In this document: one piece after another, positions 1 to 7,875 of the stretch | Position numbering within the stretch: the stretch's first letter is position 1 | How the letters are laid out: each line of letters begins with the position of its first letter | Assembly (NCBI GenBank): GCA_013202185.1 | Contig: JABMSA010000437.1 | Span: 1-23,787 of the forward strand | Origin: Planctomycetota bacterium | GTDB lineage: Bacteria; Planctomycetota; PUPC01; JABMSA01 | DNA: 23,787 nt | Direction: 5' to 3' | Notes under the pieces: model-generated | The model's database searches: none | What the model was told of the DNA's origin: nothing | The model's input: the letters and a program-made list of their open reading frames with translations, nothing else | Program-made: the position numbers and the translations under genes

Positions 1-252
1 CACCTGCACCTGCCTCCGGCCGAGCTTGACATCAGGGCGCCGGCAGACGGCAAGATACAAATATCAACCAACGTATTCGCGCGGCAGGTGAGCCTACTCA
101 TCGACAATGCAGCCGGCGCCTTGATCGAGGACAACCACTTCGACATCGCCCCCGGCCGGAGCCGCACCATCACCGTCAGCGGCGCCCCGTCCGGCAGCCG
201 GGTGACCGTCCGCGCCGTCAACGCAGAGCCGACGACCGTGCTACTCGAGTAG
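1..252 (+). CDS. C-terminal end of a GH2/beta-mannosidase-like glycoside hydrolase (partial)
   Basis: An open frame runs from the window edge to a TAG at 250-252 and gives the last 83 residues of a protein. The piece reads as an all-beta, Ig-like domain with the pattern 'ISTNVFARQVSLLID' followed about 20 residues later by 'DNHFDIAPG'. This resembles the C-terminal beta-sandwich of GH2 beta-mannosidases and exo-beta-glucosaminidases, where an 'S..FA..V.L' strand precedes a 'DN.FDL.PGE' turn (family knowledge). The catalytic barrel would lie upstream, outside the window, so the substrate cannot be stated. It ends 49 bp before the next gene on the same strand and probably belongs to the same glycan-degradation operon. 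Another Ig-tailed glycosidase is the main alternative. Confidence 0.7.
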   Translation, partial: HLHLPPAELDIRAPADGKIQISTNVFARQVSLLIDNAAGALIEDNHFDIAPGRSRTITVSGAPSGSRVTVRAVNAEPTTVLLE

Positions 253-288
253 AGACGGCCCGGTGGGGCGTCTCAAGCAACTTGAATC

Positions 289-293
289 AGGAG
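289..293 (+). promoter_or_regulatory. Shine-Dalgarno AGGAG that sets the start of the 668-aa gene
   Basis: AGGAG lies eight bases before the ATG at 302. The frame is open further upstream, to an alternative start codon at 263, but that codon has no purine-rich site at a usable distance, so 302 is preferred. Confidence 0.7.
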
Positions 294-301
294 AAGCCGT
301 A

Positions 302-2308
302 ATGAACATCTACTACGACGAAAAGGATACGTGTGTCGCTTTTGGTGTTTCGAAGCTTGCCGCCGCACTGCGAGGCCGGGGCGAATACGTGCTCGAACGC
401 AAGCTCTGCTGCCTTGCGGGAGAGGTTGGCGTCGACTCAATTGTCCTTGCCACGGACGACGGCGATGCGGAGGCATTTGCCATCAATAAGGCCGGCAAGG
501 CTATCAACGTGATCGGGTCCGATTCGCGCGGTCTGATGTATGGGGCGCTCGAGCTTGCCGAGCAGATCGCGCTGGACGGTGTCGACAGCATCGTTGAGAA
601 AACCGAAAAGCCGTTCCTGGCGATGCGGGGAATCAAGTTCAACCTGCCGTGGGAGCCCTACGACAGAGGAGACGTGTTCACCAAAAACGAGGAGGTCTGC
701 TGGGACATCGATTTCTGGCGGCGATATATCGATATGCTCGCGGTCAACCGTTACAACACCCTCACGTTCTGGTCGAGGCATCCGTTCCACCTGATGTTCC
801 GCCTCGCGAAATATCCAAGAACCACTGCACTGTCCGACGCCGAACTCGAGTGGAACAAGACTTTCTTCCGCGAGCTGTTCCGTCACGCGCGCGATCGCGG
901 CATCGATACTTACATTATAACATGGTGCGTGGACATCATCCCCTCGGTGATCGAGGGCCTCGACCTCCCGCCGCACATGGCCGACATGCGCGTGAGCCAT
1001 GCCGTCCGGCAGGAATCGGAGCCGATCAAGGATTACTTCCGCGAGTGCGTGAAAACGCTGCTGCGAACGTATCGCGACCTGACCGGCATCGGCACGTCGG
1101 CAAGCGAAGAGATGGTCGGCGAGTCGAAGCTCCGCGAACAGTGGGTAGTCGACACCTACCTCGAGGGCGTGAAGATGTCGGGCCGCACGGTGCCGTTCAT
1201 TCATCGCACGAATATGCAGAGCGGCAAGCCCGTGAAGGAGATGTTCGCCGACAAATACCCCGGTCAGACATACATCAGTTGGAAGTACTCCAACGCCCAC
1301 ATGTATTCGCACCCGAGGCCGATCTTCCACGAGCTATGGGGCGCGTGGAAAGACGTGACACTCGACGATATCAAGGTCACATACACCGTTCGAAACGACG
1401 ACATCCACACGCTGCGTTGGGGCGATCCGGAATACGTGCGCGAGTACGTAACGCGTATGAAAGAGCCCCACGTGCATGGCTTCTACTGGGGCGCCGACGG
1501 CTACATCTGGGGCATTGATTTTCAGCACGCCGAAAACGCCCACAAGCGCTGGACCTACGACTTCGAACGGCACTGGTACCAGTTTGCCCTCTGGGGGCGC
1601 GTAAGCTACAACCCCGACGTTTCGGAAGACATCTGGCAAGGCCACTTCCGCACGCTATACGGAAGAGCCGGCGATGAGCTATGCGCCGGGATGAAGGCTG
1701 CCTCGAAAATCGTCCCCGCCGTCAGCCGACTGTTCTGGGTCAACTACGACTTCGAATGGTTCCCGGAAGGTTGCCTATCGGGCAGGGGATTCAGAACCAT
1801 TAACCATTTTGTTGACGGCAAACCGATGCCCGGCAGCGGCGTCATCAGCATTCGCGACTATGCCAAGGCGCTGTGCGAGGGGAAAAAGACTGAGGGCATC
1901 ACGCCGCGGGATATCGTCGATGAGTTGAAGCGATCCGTCGAGCGCGCCACGGCCGCCCGCGAGGACGTGCAAGGCCGACTGGCACCCGAGGAGATCGACG
2001 GCGACCTCGAGTGCGTTCTGCTCGATCTCGAGGCATGGGCCCACCTGGGCACGTACTACGAAAACAAATTCAAAGCGGCGATCAGCCTCGCACTGTTCGC
2101 CGAAACAGGCGAAGAAGCGAAAAAGGCGGAAGCGGTCGAAGCACTCGAGCGCGGGCGCGACGCCTGGGCGAAGCTTTCGGCAGTGTGGGCGAGGCATTAC
2201 AAGCCCTATCGGATGACGCGAACGAAGATGGATTTCGGCTGGCCGCTGTACACTGACCAGGTTGAGCGCGACATCGAACTCGCGAAGGAATTCAAAAAGG
2301 AGTCGTGA
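302..2308 (+). CDS. GH67/GH20-type glycoside hydrolase-like protein (668 aa)
   Basis: Predicted carbohydrate-active enzyme, probably an exo-acting glycosidase or glycuronidase; the substrate is unknown. Residues 1-110 form an alpha/beta domain containing 'GSDSRGLMYGALELAEQI' (about 72-89), the hallmark of the non-catalytic N-terminal domain shared by GH67, GH20 and GH84 enzymes. A TIM-barrel region follows (about 112-470), with 'VNRYNTLTFWS', acidic 'SASEEMVG' (E269/E270, a candidate catalytic Glu at a strand end) and 'WGDPEYVREYV'. An aromatic segment ending 'WGRVSYNPDVSEDIW' matches the GH67-like 'WGRLAWNPDLS' region. The C-terminal 170 residues look helical. No signal peptide is visible, so it is probably cytoplasmic or exported by another route. 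It is paralogous to the next gene, which starts one base after its stop. Exact GH family membership is not proven; the catalytic residue call is inference. Confidence 0.72.
   Translation: MNIYYDEKDTCVAFGVSKLAAALRGRGEYVLERKLCCLAGEVGVDSIVLATDDGDAEAFAINKAGKAINVIGSDSRGLMYGALELAEQIALDGVDSIVEKTEKPFLAMRGIKFNLPWEPYDRGDVFTKNEEVCWDIDFWRRYIDMLAVNRYNTLTFWSRHPFHLMFRLAKYPRTTALSDAELEWNKTFFRELFRHARDRGIDTYIITWCVDIIPSVIEGLDLPPHMADMRVSHAVRQESEPIKDYFRECVKTLLRTYRDLTGIGTSASEEMVGESKLREQWVVDTYLEGVKMSGRTVPFIHRTNMQSGKPVKEMFADKYPGQTYISWKYSNAHMYSHPRPIFHELWGAWKDVTLDDIKVTYTVRNDDIHTLRWGDPEYVREYVTRMKEPHVHGFYWGADGYIWGIDFQHAENAHKRWTYDFERHWYQFALWGRVSYNPDVSEDIWQGHFRTLYGRAGDELCAGMKAASKIVPAVSRLFWVNYDFEWFPEGCLSGRGFRTINHFVDGKPMPGSGVISIRDYAKALCEGKKTEGITPRDIVDELKRSVERATAAREDVQGRLAPEEIDGDLECVLLDLEAWAHLGTYYENKFKAAISLALFAETGEEAKKAEAVEALERGRDAWAKLSAVWARHYKPYRMTRTKMDFGWPLYTDQVERDIELAKEFKKES
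2297..2302 (+). promoter_or_regulatory. Shine-Dalgarno AAGGAG that selects a GTG start
   Basis: AAGGAG sits seven bases before the GTG at 2310, inside the last codons of the preceding gene. An ATG in the same frame at 2262 would overlap that gene by 47 bases and has no comparable site. The arrangement suggests translational coupling. Confidence 0.68.
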
Positions 2309-2309
2309 C

Positions 2310-5300
2310 GTGAGCGAAGCGATGGTTTCAATAGTCGCCGGCGAGATGCCCGGCCCGGGCACCGCACACGGCTTGTCGAAAATAGTGTCGGCCCTCGAAG
2401 CAAAGAACGTTGCGGTCGAGCAGGTGGCGTCACTCGACGCGGCCAAAGGCGGCACGCTGATCGTAGTCGGCGCCGCACAAGAATCACCGGCGGCGGACCT
2501 GCTGACGGCCGCAGGCGGCTCACCGCCCGACGTACCCGAGGCGCTGGCGATTCGACACACGCAGTGCAACGGCAAGCCGGCGCTGGTCGTGTGCGGATCC
2601 GACGATCGCGGGCTGATGTACGCCGAGCTCGACATGGCCGACCGCATCGGCTGGGCCGCCGACCCCGGCAAGCCGCTCAGCGAAGTGAAAGATGCCGCCG
2701 AGAAGCCGGCCGTTCCCGAGCGCGCGCTGTCAAAGCTCGTAATCAACAGGTCCGAGTTCGAAAGCTACTGCTTCTCCGAAGAGTACTGGACCCAATACCT
2801 CGATATGATGGCCGCTAACCGCTACAACACGTTCGTGTTGATGTTGGGCTACAGCTCGGCCGGCTATTTCGATCCGCCGTATCCGTTCCTTTTCGACATC
2901 GAGGAATTCCCCGACGTGCGCGTGGTGGAAATAACCAAAGAACAGCAACAGCGCAACGTCGAAATGTTCAACACGATCGTGAGGATGACCCACGATCGCG
3001 GGATGGATTTCACCCTCGCGCTATGGACGCATATATATCGCGGCGTCAAGGAGCCCACGCCCGGGCTGGCCTGGGGCCTGACCGACGACAACCTGGTCGC
3101 TTACACAAAGGCGGCGTTCGCGAAGTTCCTGCAATTGGTGCCCGGCTTCGACGGCATCCAGTTTCGCCTGCACGTCGAGTCGTCGGTCAAACTGCCGCAG
3201 CAGATTCCGTTTTGGGATGCGGTGCTGGGCGTCATCAAGGAATCCGGGCAGAACATCCGCGCCGACATGCGTGTGAAAGGTTCCACCGACGACATGATCG
3301 AGGCGGCCTTCGAGCACGGGCTGAACATGCGCCTCACGACGAAGTACTGGGGCGAGCAGATGGGCCTGCCCTACCACCCCACCCACATCACTGGCCGCAA
3401 CCAGTTCAAGCGCCGTCACACGTACGCCGACCTCCTGCACAATCCGCCCAGTTACAAGATGCACTACCGGCTGTGGAATCACGGCACAACGCGCATCCTG
3501 CAATGGGCCGATCCGGAATACGTCAGGCGGTTCGCAGGCACAGTGGATCTGTCGAACGGCGATGGCTTCGAGGTCCACGAGATGATGGCATTCAAGATGG
3601 CACACCGCCGCGACGAAACCTACGATCTGCTCAAGCCCCAGCATCAGTACTACCGGTGGGAGTTCGAGCGCTTCTGGCACTTCTTTCAGGTGTTTGGCCG
3701 CGTGGGTTACAATCCAGACACTCCGCCCGAGGTCTGGCGGGTCGAGTTCGAGAAGCGTTTCGGCAAGGACGCGGCCCCCTACATCGAGCAGGCCCTGCAC
3801 TCGGCCAGCCGCATTGTGCCGCGCATCATTGCGTACAACCTCACCGACCTCAGCGCCGATTGCGCCTGGCCGGAGAAGCAGCGCTGGAACGAGCTGCCCG
3901 TTTACGCGAGGTCCGAGCCCAGCGACACCGCGCAGTTCATGTGCATCGAAGAGGCGGCGCGCCATTACCTCCAGGGAAAAGACTCGGCAAGGAGATGGCC
4001 CCAGCACACCAGCCGGTGGTTCGAGGCGGTATCGAAAGAAGTCTTCGATCTCGTCGCCAAGGCCGAAGAGAATATCGGCTCGAACGCAAACAAGGAATTC
4101 GCTTCCACGATCATCGACCTGAAAGTGTTGGCCAACATTTCGCGCTACCACTCGCAGCGCATTCACGCCGGGCTCCAATATGCATTCTTCGACTGCGCGC
4201 ACGATCTCAACGCCCTGCGAGAGGCCATCCGCCACGAGCGCGATGCCATCGCCACCTGGGAGGAAATCGTGAAGCTGACCGACGGCGTGTATCACGACGA
4301 CATAGTCATGGGCGGCGCGCCACGGCTGACGGGAAGCTGGAAAACCGAACTCGTCGAGTTGAAGAAGGGCCTCGAACAGCTCGAGGAGATGGAAAAGAAC
4401 TTCCAGCCGCAACAGCCCGAGATCGTGGCGAAGTTTGATTTCGGCGAGGGCCCGCCGGCCGACGGCTACGTACGCGTTGCCGCCGACACCCGCTATGACC
4501 GCACAAAGGGCGGCTGCGGATGGTGGCACGTCCACCCCTCGCCCAGCCCGCCCGCAAAGACCGGCCCGGTTGACAACGAAACCGACCGCGACTTCCTCTG
4601 TGGGCCGAAGCCGATGGCATACACGGACAGCTCTTTCACGGCCGACATGCCTAACGGCCGCTACGAATTGGAGTTCTCGATGCTCGACTCCTCCGAGCAA
4701 CCGCAGGATTACGGGCCAATATGGATCGTCGGCAACGGGATGGACTTCACGGAGCGCTTTGTTCTGCCGGCCGGCGAGCGCGTGACCACAACGCTACGCA
4801 CAACGGTCACCGACGGCCGCCTCAACGTCGTCCTCAACGCCGCGTCGAGCGGGCAGTGGATCGTCAACAGCATGATCGTGAGGCGTATCGATGCGGTCGT
4901 TGCGCACGTGCCGATCCGCAAGGCCGCGCCGCGCGGCGAGCTGCCGGTCTGCGCCACCGTGAGCGGGCCGGCCGCCATCGAGGCCGTGCGCCTGGTGTAC
5001 GGCTCCGAAGAGCGCGGCTGGGCCTGCGCGACGATGGAGAAGAACGGAAAACACACCTACCGCGCCGCGATTCCCGCAGAAGCAGTGGTTGATGGATTGG
5101 CGTATTTCATCGAGGCAAATGATGAGGACGGCGGCTCGGCGTCATATCCGCCGGACGGAGGCCTGCAGCCTCTACGCGTTACGGTTGCGGAAGACAATCA
5201 GCCGCCGACCGTTTCGCACACTCCGGTCACGAGCTGCCACGCCGGCAAGCCGCTGGTCATCGACGCGCAGGTCGCCGATGACTCGGGCGTGAAGTGGGTG

Positions 5301-5525
5301 CGGCTGCGATACCGCGGCCTGAGCCAGCACCAGGATTTCCGAACGCTGAGCATGCTGCCGACCGGTAAAGGAAACGTGTATCGGGCCGAAATCCCCGCAA
5401 GCCACATCAGGCCCGAGTGGGACATGATGTATTTCATCGAGGTGATGGACGTTGACGGAAACGGCGCAATCCACCCTGACCTCGAAACGGAAACACCCTA
5501 CGTGGTAGTGGACGTGCAGAGATAG
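2310..5525 (+). CDS. Multidomain GH67/GH20-type protein with C-terminal beta modules (1071 aa)
   Basis: Second member of the tandem paralogue pair. The GTG at 2310 is preferred as start because AAGGAG precedes it. Residues 1-125 are the GH20b/GH67-N-like domain with 'GSDDRGLMYAELDMADRIG'. A barrel region (about 155-490) has 'MAANRYNTFVL', 'LHVESSVK' (E290, aligning by eye with the SEE of the upstream paralogue), 'WADPEYVRRFA' and 'FGRVGYNPDTPPEVW'. A helical region reaches about 700. Residues 708-864 begin 'KFDFGEGPPADGYVRV' and resemble the beta module at the N-terminus of rhamnogalacturonan acetylesterases. Two Ig-like domains follow (about 866-961 and 962-1071), each with a 'YFIE..D.DG' strand. 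No signal peptide is seen despite the binding-type modules, which is odd. The gene probably acts on the same polysaccharide as its neighbour. Substrate and export are not determinable from the sequence. Confidence 0.72.
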   Translation: MSEAMVSIVAGEMPGPGTAHGLSKIVSALEAKNVAVEQVASLDAAKGGTLIVVGAAQESPAADLLTAAGGSPPDVPEALAIRHTQCNGKPALVVCGSDDRGLMYAELDMADRIGWAADPGKPLSEVKDAAEKPAVPERALSKLVINRSEFESYCFSEEYWTQYLDMMAANRYNTFVLMLGYSSAGYFDPPYPFLFDIEEFPDVRVVEITKEQQQRNVEMFNTIVRMTHDRGMDFTLALWTHIYRGVKEPTPGLAWGLTDDNLVAYTKAAFAKFLQLVPGFDGIQFRLHVESSVKLPQQIPFWDAVLGVIKESGQNIRADMRVKGSTDDMIEAAFEHGLNMRLTTKYWGEQMGLPYHPTHITGRNQFKRRHTYADLLHNPPSYKMHYRLWNHGTTRILQWADPEYVRRFAGTVDLSNGDGFEVHEMMAFKMAHRRDETYDLLKPQHQYYRWEFERFWHFFQVFGRVGYNPDTPPEVWRVEFEKRFGKDAAPYIEQALHSASRIVPRIIAYNLTDLSADCAWPEKQRWNELPVYARSEPSDTAQFMCIEEAARHYLQGKDSARRWPQHTSRWFEAVSKEVFDLVAKAEENIGSNANKEFASTIIDLKVLANISRYHSQRIHAGLQYAFFDCAHDLNALREAIRHERDAIATWEEIVKLTDGVYHDDIVMGGAPRLTGSWKTELVELKKGLEQLEEMEKNFQPQQPEIVAKFDFGEGPPADGYVRVAADTRYDRTKGGCGWWHVHPSPSPPAKTGPVDNETDRDFLCGPKPMAYTDSSFTADMPNGRYELEFSMLDSSEQPQDYGPIWIVGNGMDFTERFVLPAGERVTTTLRTTVTDGRLNVVLNAASSGQWIVNSMIVRRIDAVVAHVPIRKAAPRGELPVCATVSGPAAIEAVRLVYGSEERGWACATMEKNGKHTYRAAIPAEAVVDGLAYFIEANDEDGGSASYPPDGGLQPLRVTVAEDNQPPTVSHTPVTSCHAGKPLVIDAQVADDSGVKWVRLRYRGLSQHQDFRTLSMLPTGKGNVYRAEIPASHIRPEWDMMYFIEVMDVDGNGAIHPDLETETPYVVVDVQR

Positions 5526-5534
5526 GCGGCGGTG

Positions 5535-6803
5535 CTAGACGTTCTTGATGAGCGAGAGGTCGCCCTTGCGCGCGGCTTCCAGAACCGGCCCCATGTAGTC
5601 GTCCACCATCTCGGCGGTGAGTGGCACGGGCATGTTCTGGAGCTTCATCTTCAATTGAGGGTTCCTGGCGGCCGTCAGTGCGCGGTCGATGTGCTCCTGG
5701 CTGAAGCCTTCGACTTCGCCGAGCGTCGTGGGGAAGCCTGCAACTCGCGCCAGTTGGAACATCGCCTCAGCCACGGCAACGCCGAGTTCGCGGCCCGACA
5801 GGTGATCGACATCGGCCTTCGTCATGCCTGCTTCTCGATATATCCCGCCGACGAGCCTGAGGGGCTCTTCGATAGCCGGCGCGAAGAAGACCGTGTAGTA
5901 GGGGTTCATGATCGCGCAGGCGCGGCCGTGGCTGAGCACGTCGACAAGCGAGAAGCTGGTGAGATGCCCGCCGTTTGTTCCGCCGACCATGATCGAGTAT
6001 CCGCCCAGGTCGGTCGCCAGGCAGAGAGCTTCGCGGGCCTCGCCGTCGTGCGGGTCGTCGATGATGCGCGGCAGGTAGTTGACAACCAGGCCGATGGAAA
6101 CGGCCGCGATCTCGGCGGCCTTGTCGTAATGCGGCTTGCCCGCGGCACCGTACAAGACCTCGAGCGAGTGTGCGATGCCGTCCATCGCACCGTCTGCAGT
6201 CAGGTCGCGAGGCATACCGTGCGTCACTTCAAAATCGAAAACCGGCCGAGCCGGAACGATTGCGTCGTCGACGATCAGCTTTTTTTGTCCGGTGGAAAGA
6301 TCCGTGATGTTGGAGTACTTGGTAAGATGGGCGGCCGAGCTGGAGACGGTTTGGATTGCCACGTGCGGCGTGAGCGGCCGGCCGGCTTTTTCCGATGCCG
6401 CCGTGACCAGCCCACTGCCGAAATACGCGTCGATGTCGCCGCCGAGCGTTCTCACCACCTCGGCGGCCTTCGTGGCATCGACAGTGCTGCCTCCGCCGAA
6501 GCTGACGATCACATCAGGATCGGCGGCCTTGAGTGCGTCGGTGATGCGCAGCAGATCCTCACGCGGGCAATTCGGGCGGGCGCCTTTGATCACCGCCGCA
6601 AGATCGACGCCGCTCTTCGACAGGGACTCGCGGATGACCTCGACGTAATCGTCGCTGCCTGCAAACGTGTCTCGCACGAGGGCGGCCCGCCTGCCTTCGC
6701 CGGCCACCACTTTTCCGACATCGGCCAGCACGCCGGCGCCGAACAAATACGCATCGCCCTTGAATTCGCGCAGCAGCGCGCGTGCCTTGTCAAATTCACC
6801 CAT
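5535..6803 (-). CDS. Iron-containing alcohol dehydrogenase (422 aa)
   Basis: Group III metal-dependent alcohol dehydrogenase, expected to interconvert an alcohol and an aldehyde or ketone using NAD(P)H in the cytoplasm. The N-terminal dinucleotide-binding domain carries 'GGGSTVDATK' (103-112), the family's nucleotide-binding signature. The C-terminal helical domain carries likely metal ligands D208 and H212 in 'DGIAH', H280 in 'GGTNGGHLTSF' and H292 in 'LSHGRA', a spacing close to that of FucO-type enzymes. Length is slightly above the usual 380-400 aa. The ATG at 6803 is supported by AAGGAG at 6811-6816, seven bases upstream. It faces the glycosidase operon tail to tail with only nine bases between, and is divergent from the iron-sulfur protein gene. 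A role in reducing a sugar-derived aldehyde such as lactaldehyde is possible given the neighbours, but that is inference. Confidence 0.93.
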   Translation of the reverse strand: MGEFDKARALLREFKGDAYLFGAGVLADVGKVVAGEGRRAALVRDTFAGSDDYVEVIRESLSKSGVDLAAVIKGARPNCPREDLLRITDALKAADPDVIVSFGGGSTVDATKAAEVVRTLGGDIDAYFGSGLVTAASEKAGRPLTPHVAIQTVSSSAAHLTKYSNITDLSTGQKKLIVDDAIVPARPVFDFEVTHGMPRDLTADGAMDGIAHSLEVLYGAAGKPHYDKAAEIAAVSIGLVVNYLPRIIDDPHDGEAREALCLATDLGGYSIMVGGTNGGHLTSFSLVDVLSHGRACAIMNPYYTVFFAPAIEEPLRLVGGIYREAGMTKADVDHLSGRELGVAVAEAMFQLARVAGFPTTLGEVEGFSQEHIDRALTAARNPQLKMKLQNMPVPLTAEMVDDYMGPVLEAARKGDLSLIKNV

Positions 6804-6810
6804 GCGTAAA

Positions 6811-6816
6811 CTCCTT
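6811..6816 (-). promoter_or_regulatory. Shine-Dalgarno AAGGAG of the alcohol dehydrogenase gene
   Basis: On the minus strand AAGGAG lies seven bases before the ATG at 6803 and fixes that start. Confidence 0.75.
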
Positions 6817-6818
6817 TA

Positions 6819-6836
6819 TGTGACAACGTTGCATCA
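6819..6836. promoter_or_regulatory. Candidate operator, LacI-type dyad centred on CAACGTTG
   Basis: The 18-bp site reads TGTGACAACGTTGCATCA. Its two 9-base halves match at six positions around a central CG, with a perfect 8-bp core at 6824-6831. LacI/GalR-family operators typically have a central CG dyad of this kind (general knowledge). It sits just upstream of the ribosome-binding site of the alcohol dehydrogenase gene, where a bound repressor would block transcription. No regulator gene is in the window and no promoter could be fixed for this gene, so the call is tentative. Confidence 0.35.
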
Positions 6837-6931
6837 CCTTTGCCCGGTATGTTAGTCTATCGGCGGCGAAAGCGCAAGAAAAAACTTTTCCGGTTAGTCC
6901 CCTCCCCCGCATTCTTCGCGCGTGTTTTCCC

Positions 6932-6959
6932 TTGGGGAACGTGCGACAGTATATATAAT
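6932..6959 (+). promoter_or_regulatory. Predicted sigma70-type promoter of the iron-sulfur protein gene
   Basis: A perfect TATAAT at 6954-6959 is preceded by TTGGGG at 6932-6937 with a 16-base spacer. The -10 region stands in an AT-rich patch (TATATATAAT) that contrasts with the GC-rich surroundings. The ATG of the downstream gene is 36 bases after the -10 box. The -35 box overlaps an inverted repeat TTCCC-TTG-GGGAA (6927-6939) that could bind a regulator. Confidence 0.6.
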
Positions 6960-6981
6960 GTAGGCATTCGAATGTGGCACG

Positions 6982-6987
6982 AAGGAG
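6982..6987 (+). promoter_or_regulatory. Shine-Dalgarno AAGGAG of the iron-sulfur protein gene
   Basis: AAGGAG lies seven bases before the ATG at 6995. It favours that start over the in-frame GTG at 6974, which lies upstream of the site. Confidence 0.75.
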
Positions 6988-6994
6988 AACGACT

Positions 6995-7822
6995 ATGAGC
7001 AGGAATCAAAAGCCGATGTGTGATGATTCTGTCGAAAGATTCGTAGCCCAGGCGGCGCAGAAGCTTACGCAGCACGTTGGCGATGCATTCTATGGCGCCG
7101 CCGCAGCCGACGACGCTTCGCCGCAAGAGCCGTGCAACCATTGCGCGCTTGAAAACGATCCGGAAAGGAATTCCGCCGTGGTGAAGAACGTTGCGATGCG
7201 GTTCGGGGCGGATCTCGCGGGCGTCTGCAGGCTGAATGCTGACTGGCTGATCGAGCCGAATACGATTGAGGATCTCGGCTTTCGAGAAGGCCACACATGG
7301 GCGGTGGTCATGGCGGTTGCGATGGATGCCGGGCGCATCAGGAAGTCACCTGCGGCTGCCCGCGCGGCTACGAGGATCGGTTACATGCGAATGGCGGCTC
7401 TCGCGGCGCCGGTGGCGGAGTTCATCCGGAACCTGGGCTTCAGGGGCGTGGCGCTCGGCAACGGCGTGGCTCTGAGCGTGCCCCTGACCTGCGACGCGGG
7501 CCTGGGCGAGCATGGCCGACATGGCATGCTGATCACGCCTGAGTACGGATCGTGCGTCAGACTGTGCAAGGTTTTCACCGATCTGCCTCTCGCACCGGAT
7601 AAGCCGCTCGGCGAGGGCCCGAAGGTTTTCTGCAACGAGTGCGACCTATGTGCTCAGGCCTGCCCGGGAAACGCAATCGACACGGGAACTCATCCATCGG
7701 AGACGTCCCGCTGGTTGGTCGACAACGACAAATGCCGCTCGTTCTGGAGCTCAACCGGCTACGGCTGCGTAACGTGCATAGCGGCGTGCCCGCTCACACC
7801 GAACGATTCAACGGAAGGGTGA
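6995..7822 (+). CDS. Soluble reductive dehalogenase/QueG-like 4Fe-4S protein (275 aa)
   Basis: Predicted redox protein related to the catalytic C-terminal part of reductive dehalogenases and to epoxyqueuosine reductase, which pair a corrinoid with two [4Fe-4S] clusters (family knowledge). Residues 68-80 ('MRFGADLAGVCRL') and 168-205 ('AGLGEHGRHGMLITPEYG', then 'KVFTDLPLAPDKPL') match the reductive dehalogenase-like core. C213, C216, C219 and C223 form a CxxCxxCxxxCP cluster motif; C247, C258, C261 and C265 supply a second set. No TAT signal is present, and 275 residues is short for a respiratory RdhA, so a cytoplasmic non-respiratory enzyme is likely. An extra 'CNHC' pair (C47, C50) near the N-terminus is unusual. 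It has its own promoter and is divergent from the alcohol dehydrogenase. Substrate and corrinoid binding are not shown by sequence alone. Confidence 0.8.
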   Translation: MSRNQKPMCDDSVERFVAQAAQKLTQHVGDAFYGAAAADDASPQEPCNHCALENDPERNSAVVKNVAMRFGADLAGVCRLNADWLIEPNTIEDLGFREGHTWAVVMAVAMDAGRIRKSPAAARAATRIGYMRMAALAAPVAEFIRNLGFRGVALGNGVALSVPLTCDAGLGEHGRHGMLITPEYGSCVRLCKVFTDLPLAPDKPLGEGPKVFCNECDLCAQACPGNAIDTGTHPSETSRWLVDNDKCRSFWSSTGYGCVTCIAACPLTPNDSTEG

Positions 7823-7854
7823 TAAGGAGACTCATCTGCTGGAAAGGTGAGAAG

Positions 7855-7872
7855 GCGGAGAAAGCGGAGAAA
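7855..7872. repeat. Short tandem repeat, two copies of GCGGAGAAA
   Basis: Two perfect 9-base copies (7855-7863 and 7864-7872) lie in a purine-only run just after the iron-sulfur protein gene and immediately before the imperfect inverted repeat. Function unknown; it may be part of the same intergenic element. Confidence 0.6.
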
Positions 7873-7875
7873 AAA

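Noticed and set aside
3021..4700. A 559-codon open frame on the minus strand inside the 1071-aa gene
   Set aside because: Antisense shadow: Arg/Val/Gly/His-rich translation without domains, while the plus-strand frame carries family motifs.
5532..6809. A 425-codon plus-strand frame covering the alcohol dehydrogenase
   Set aside because: Exact shadow of the minus-strand gene, which has GGGST and the metal-ligand histidines.
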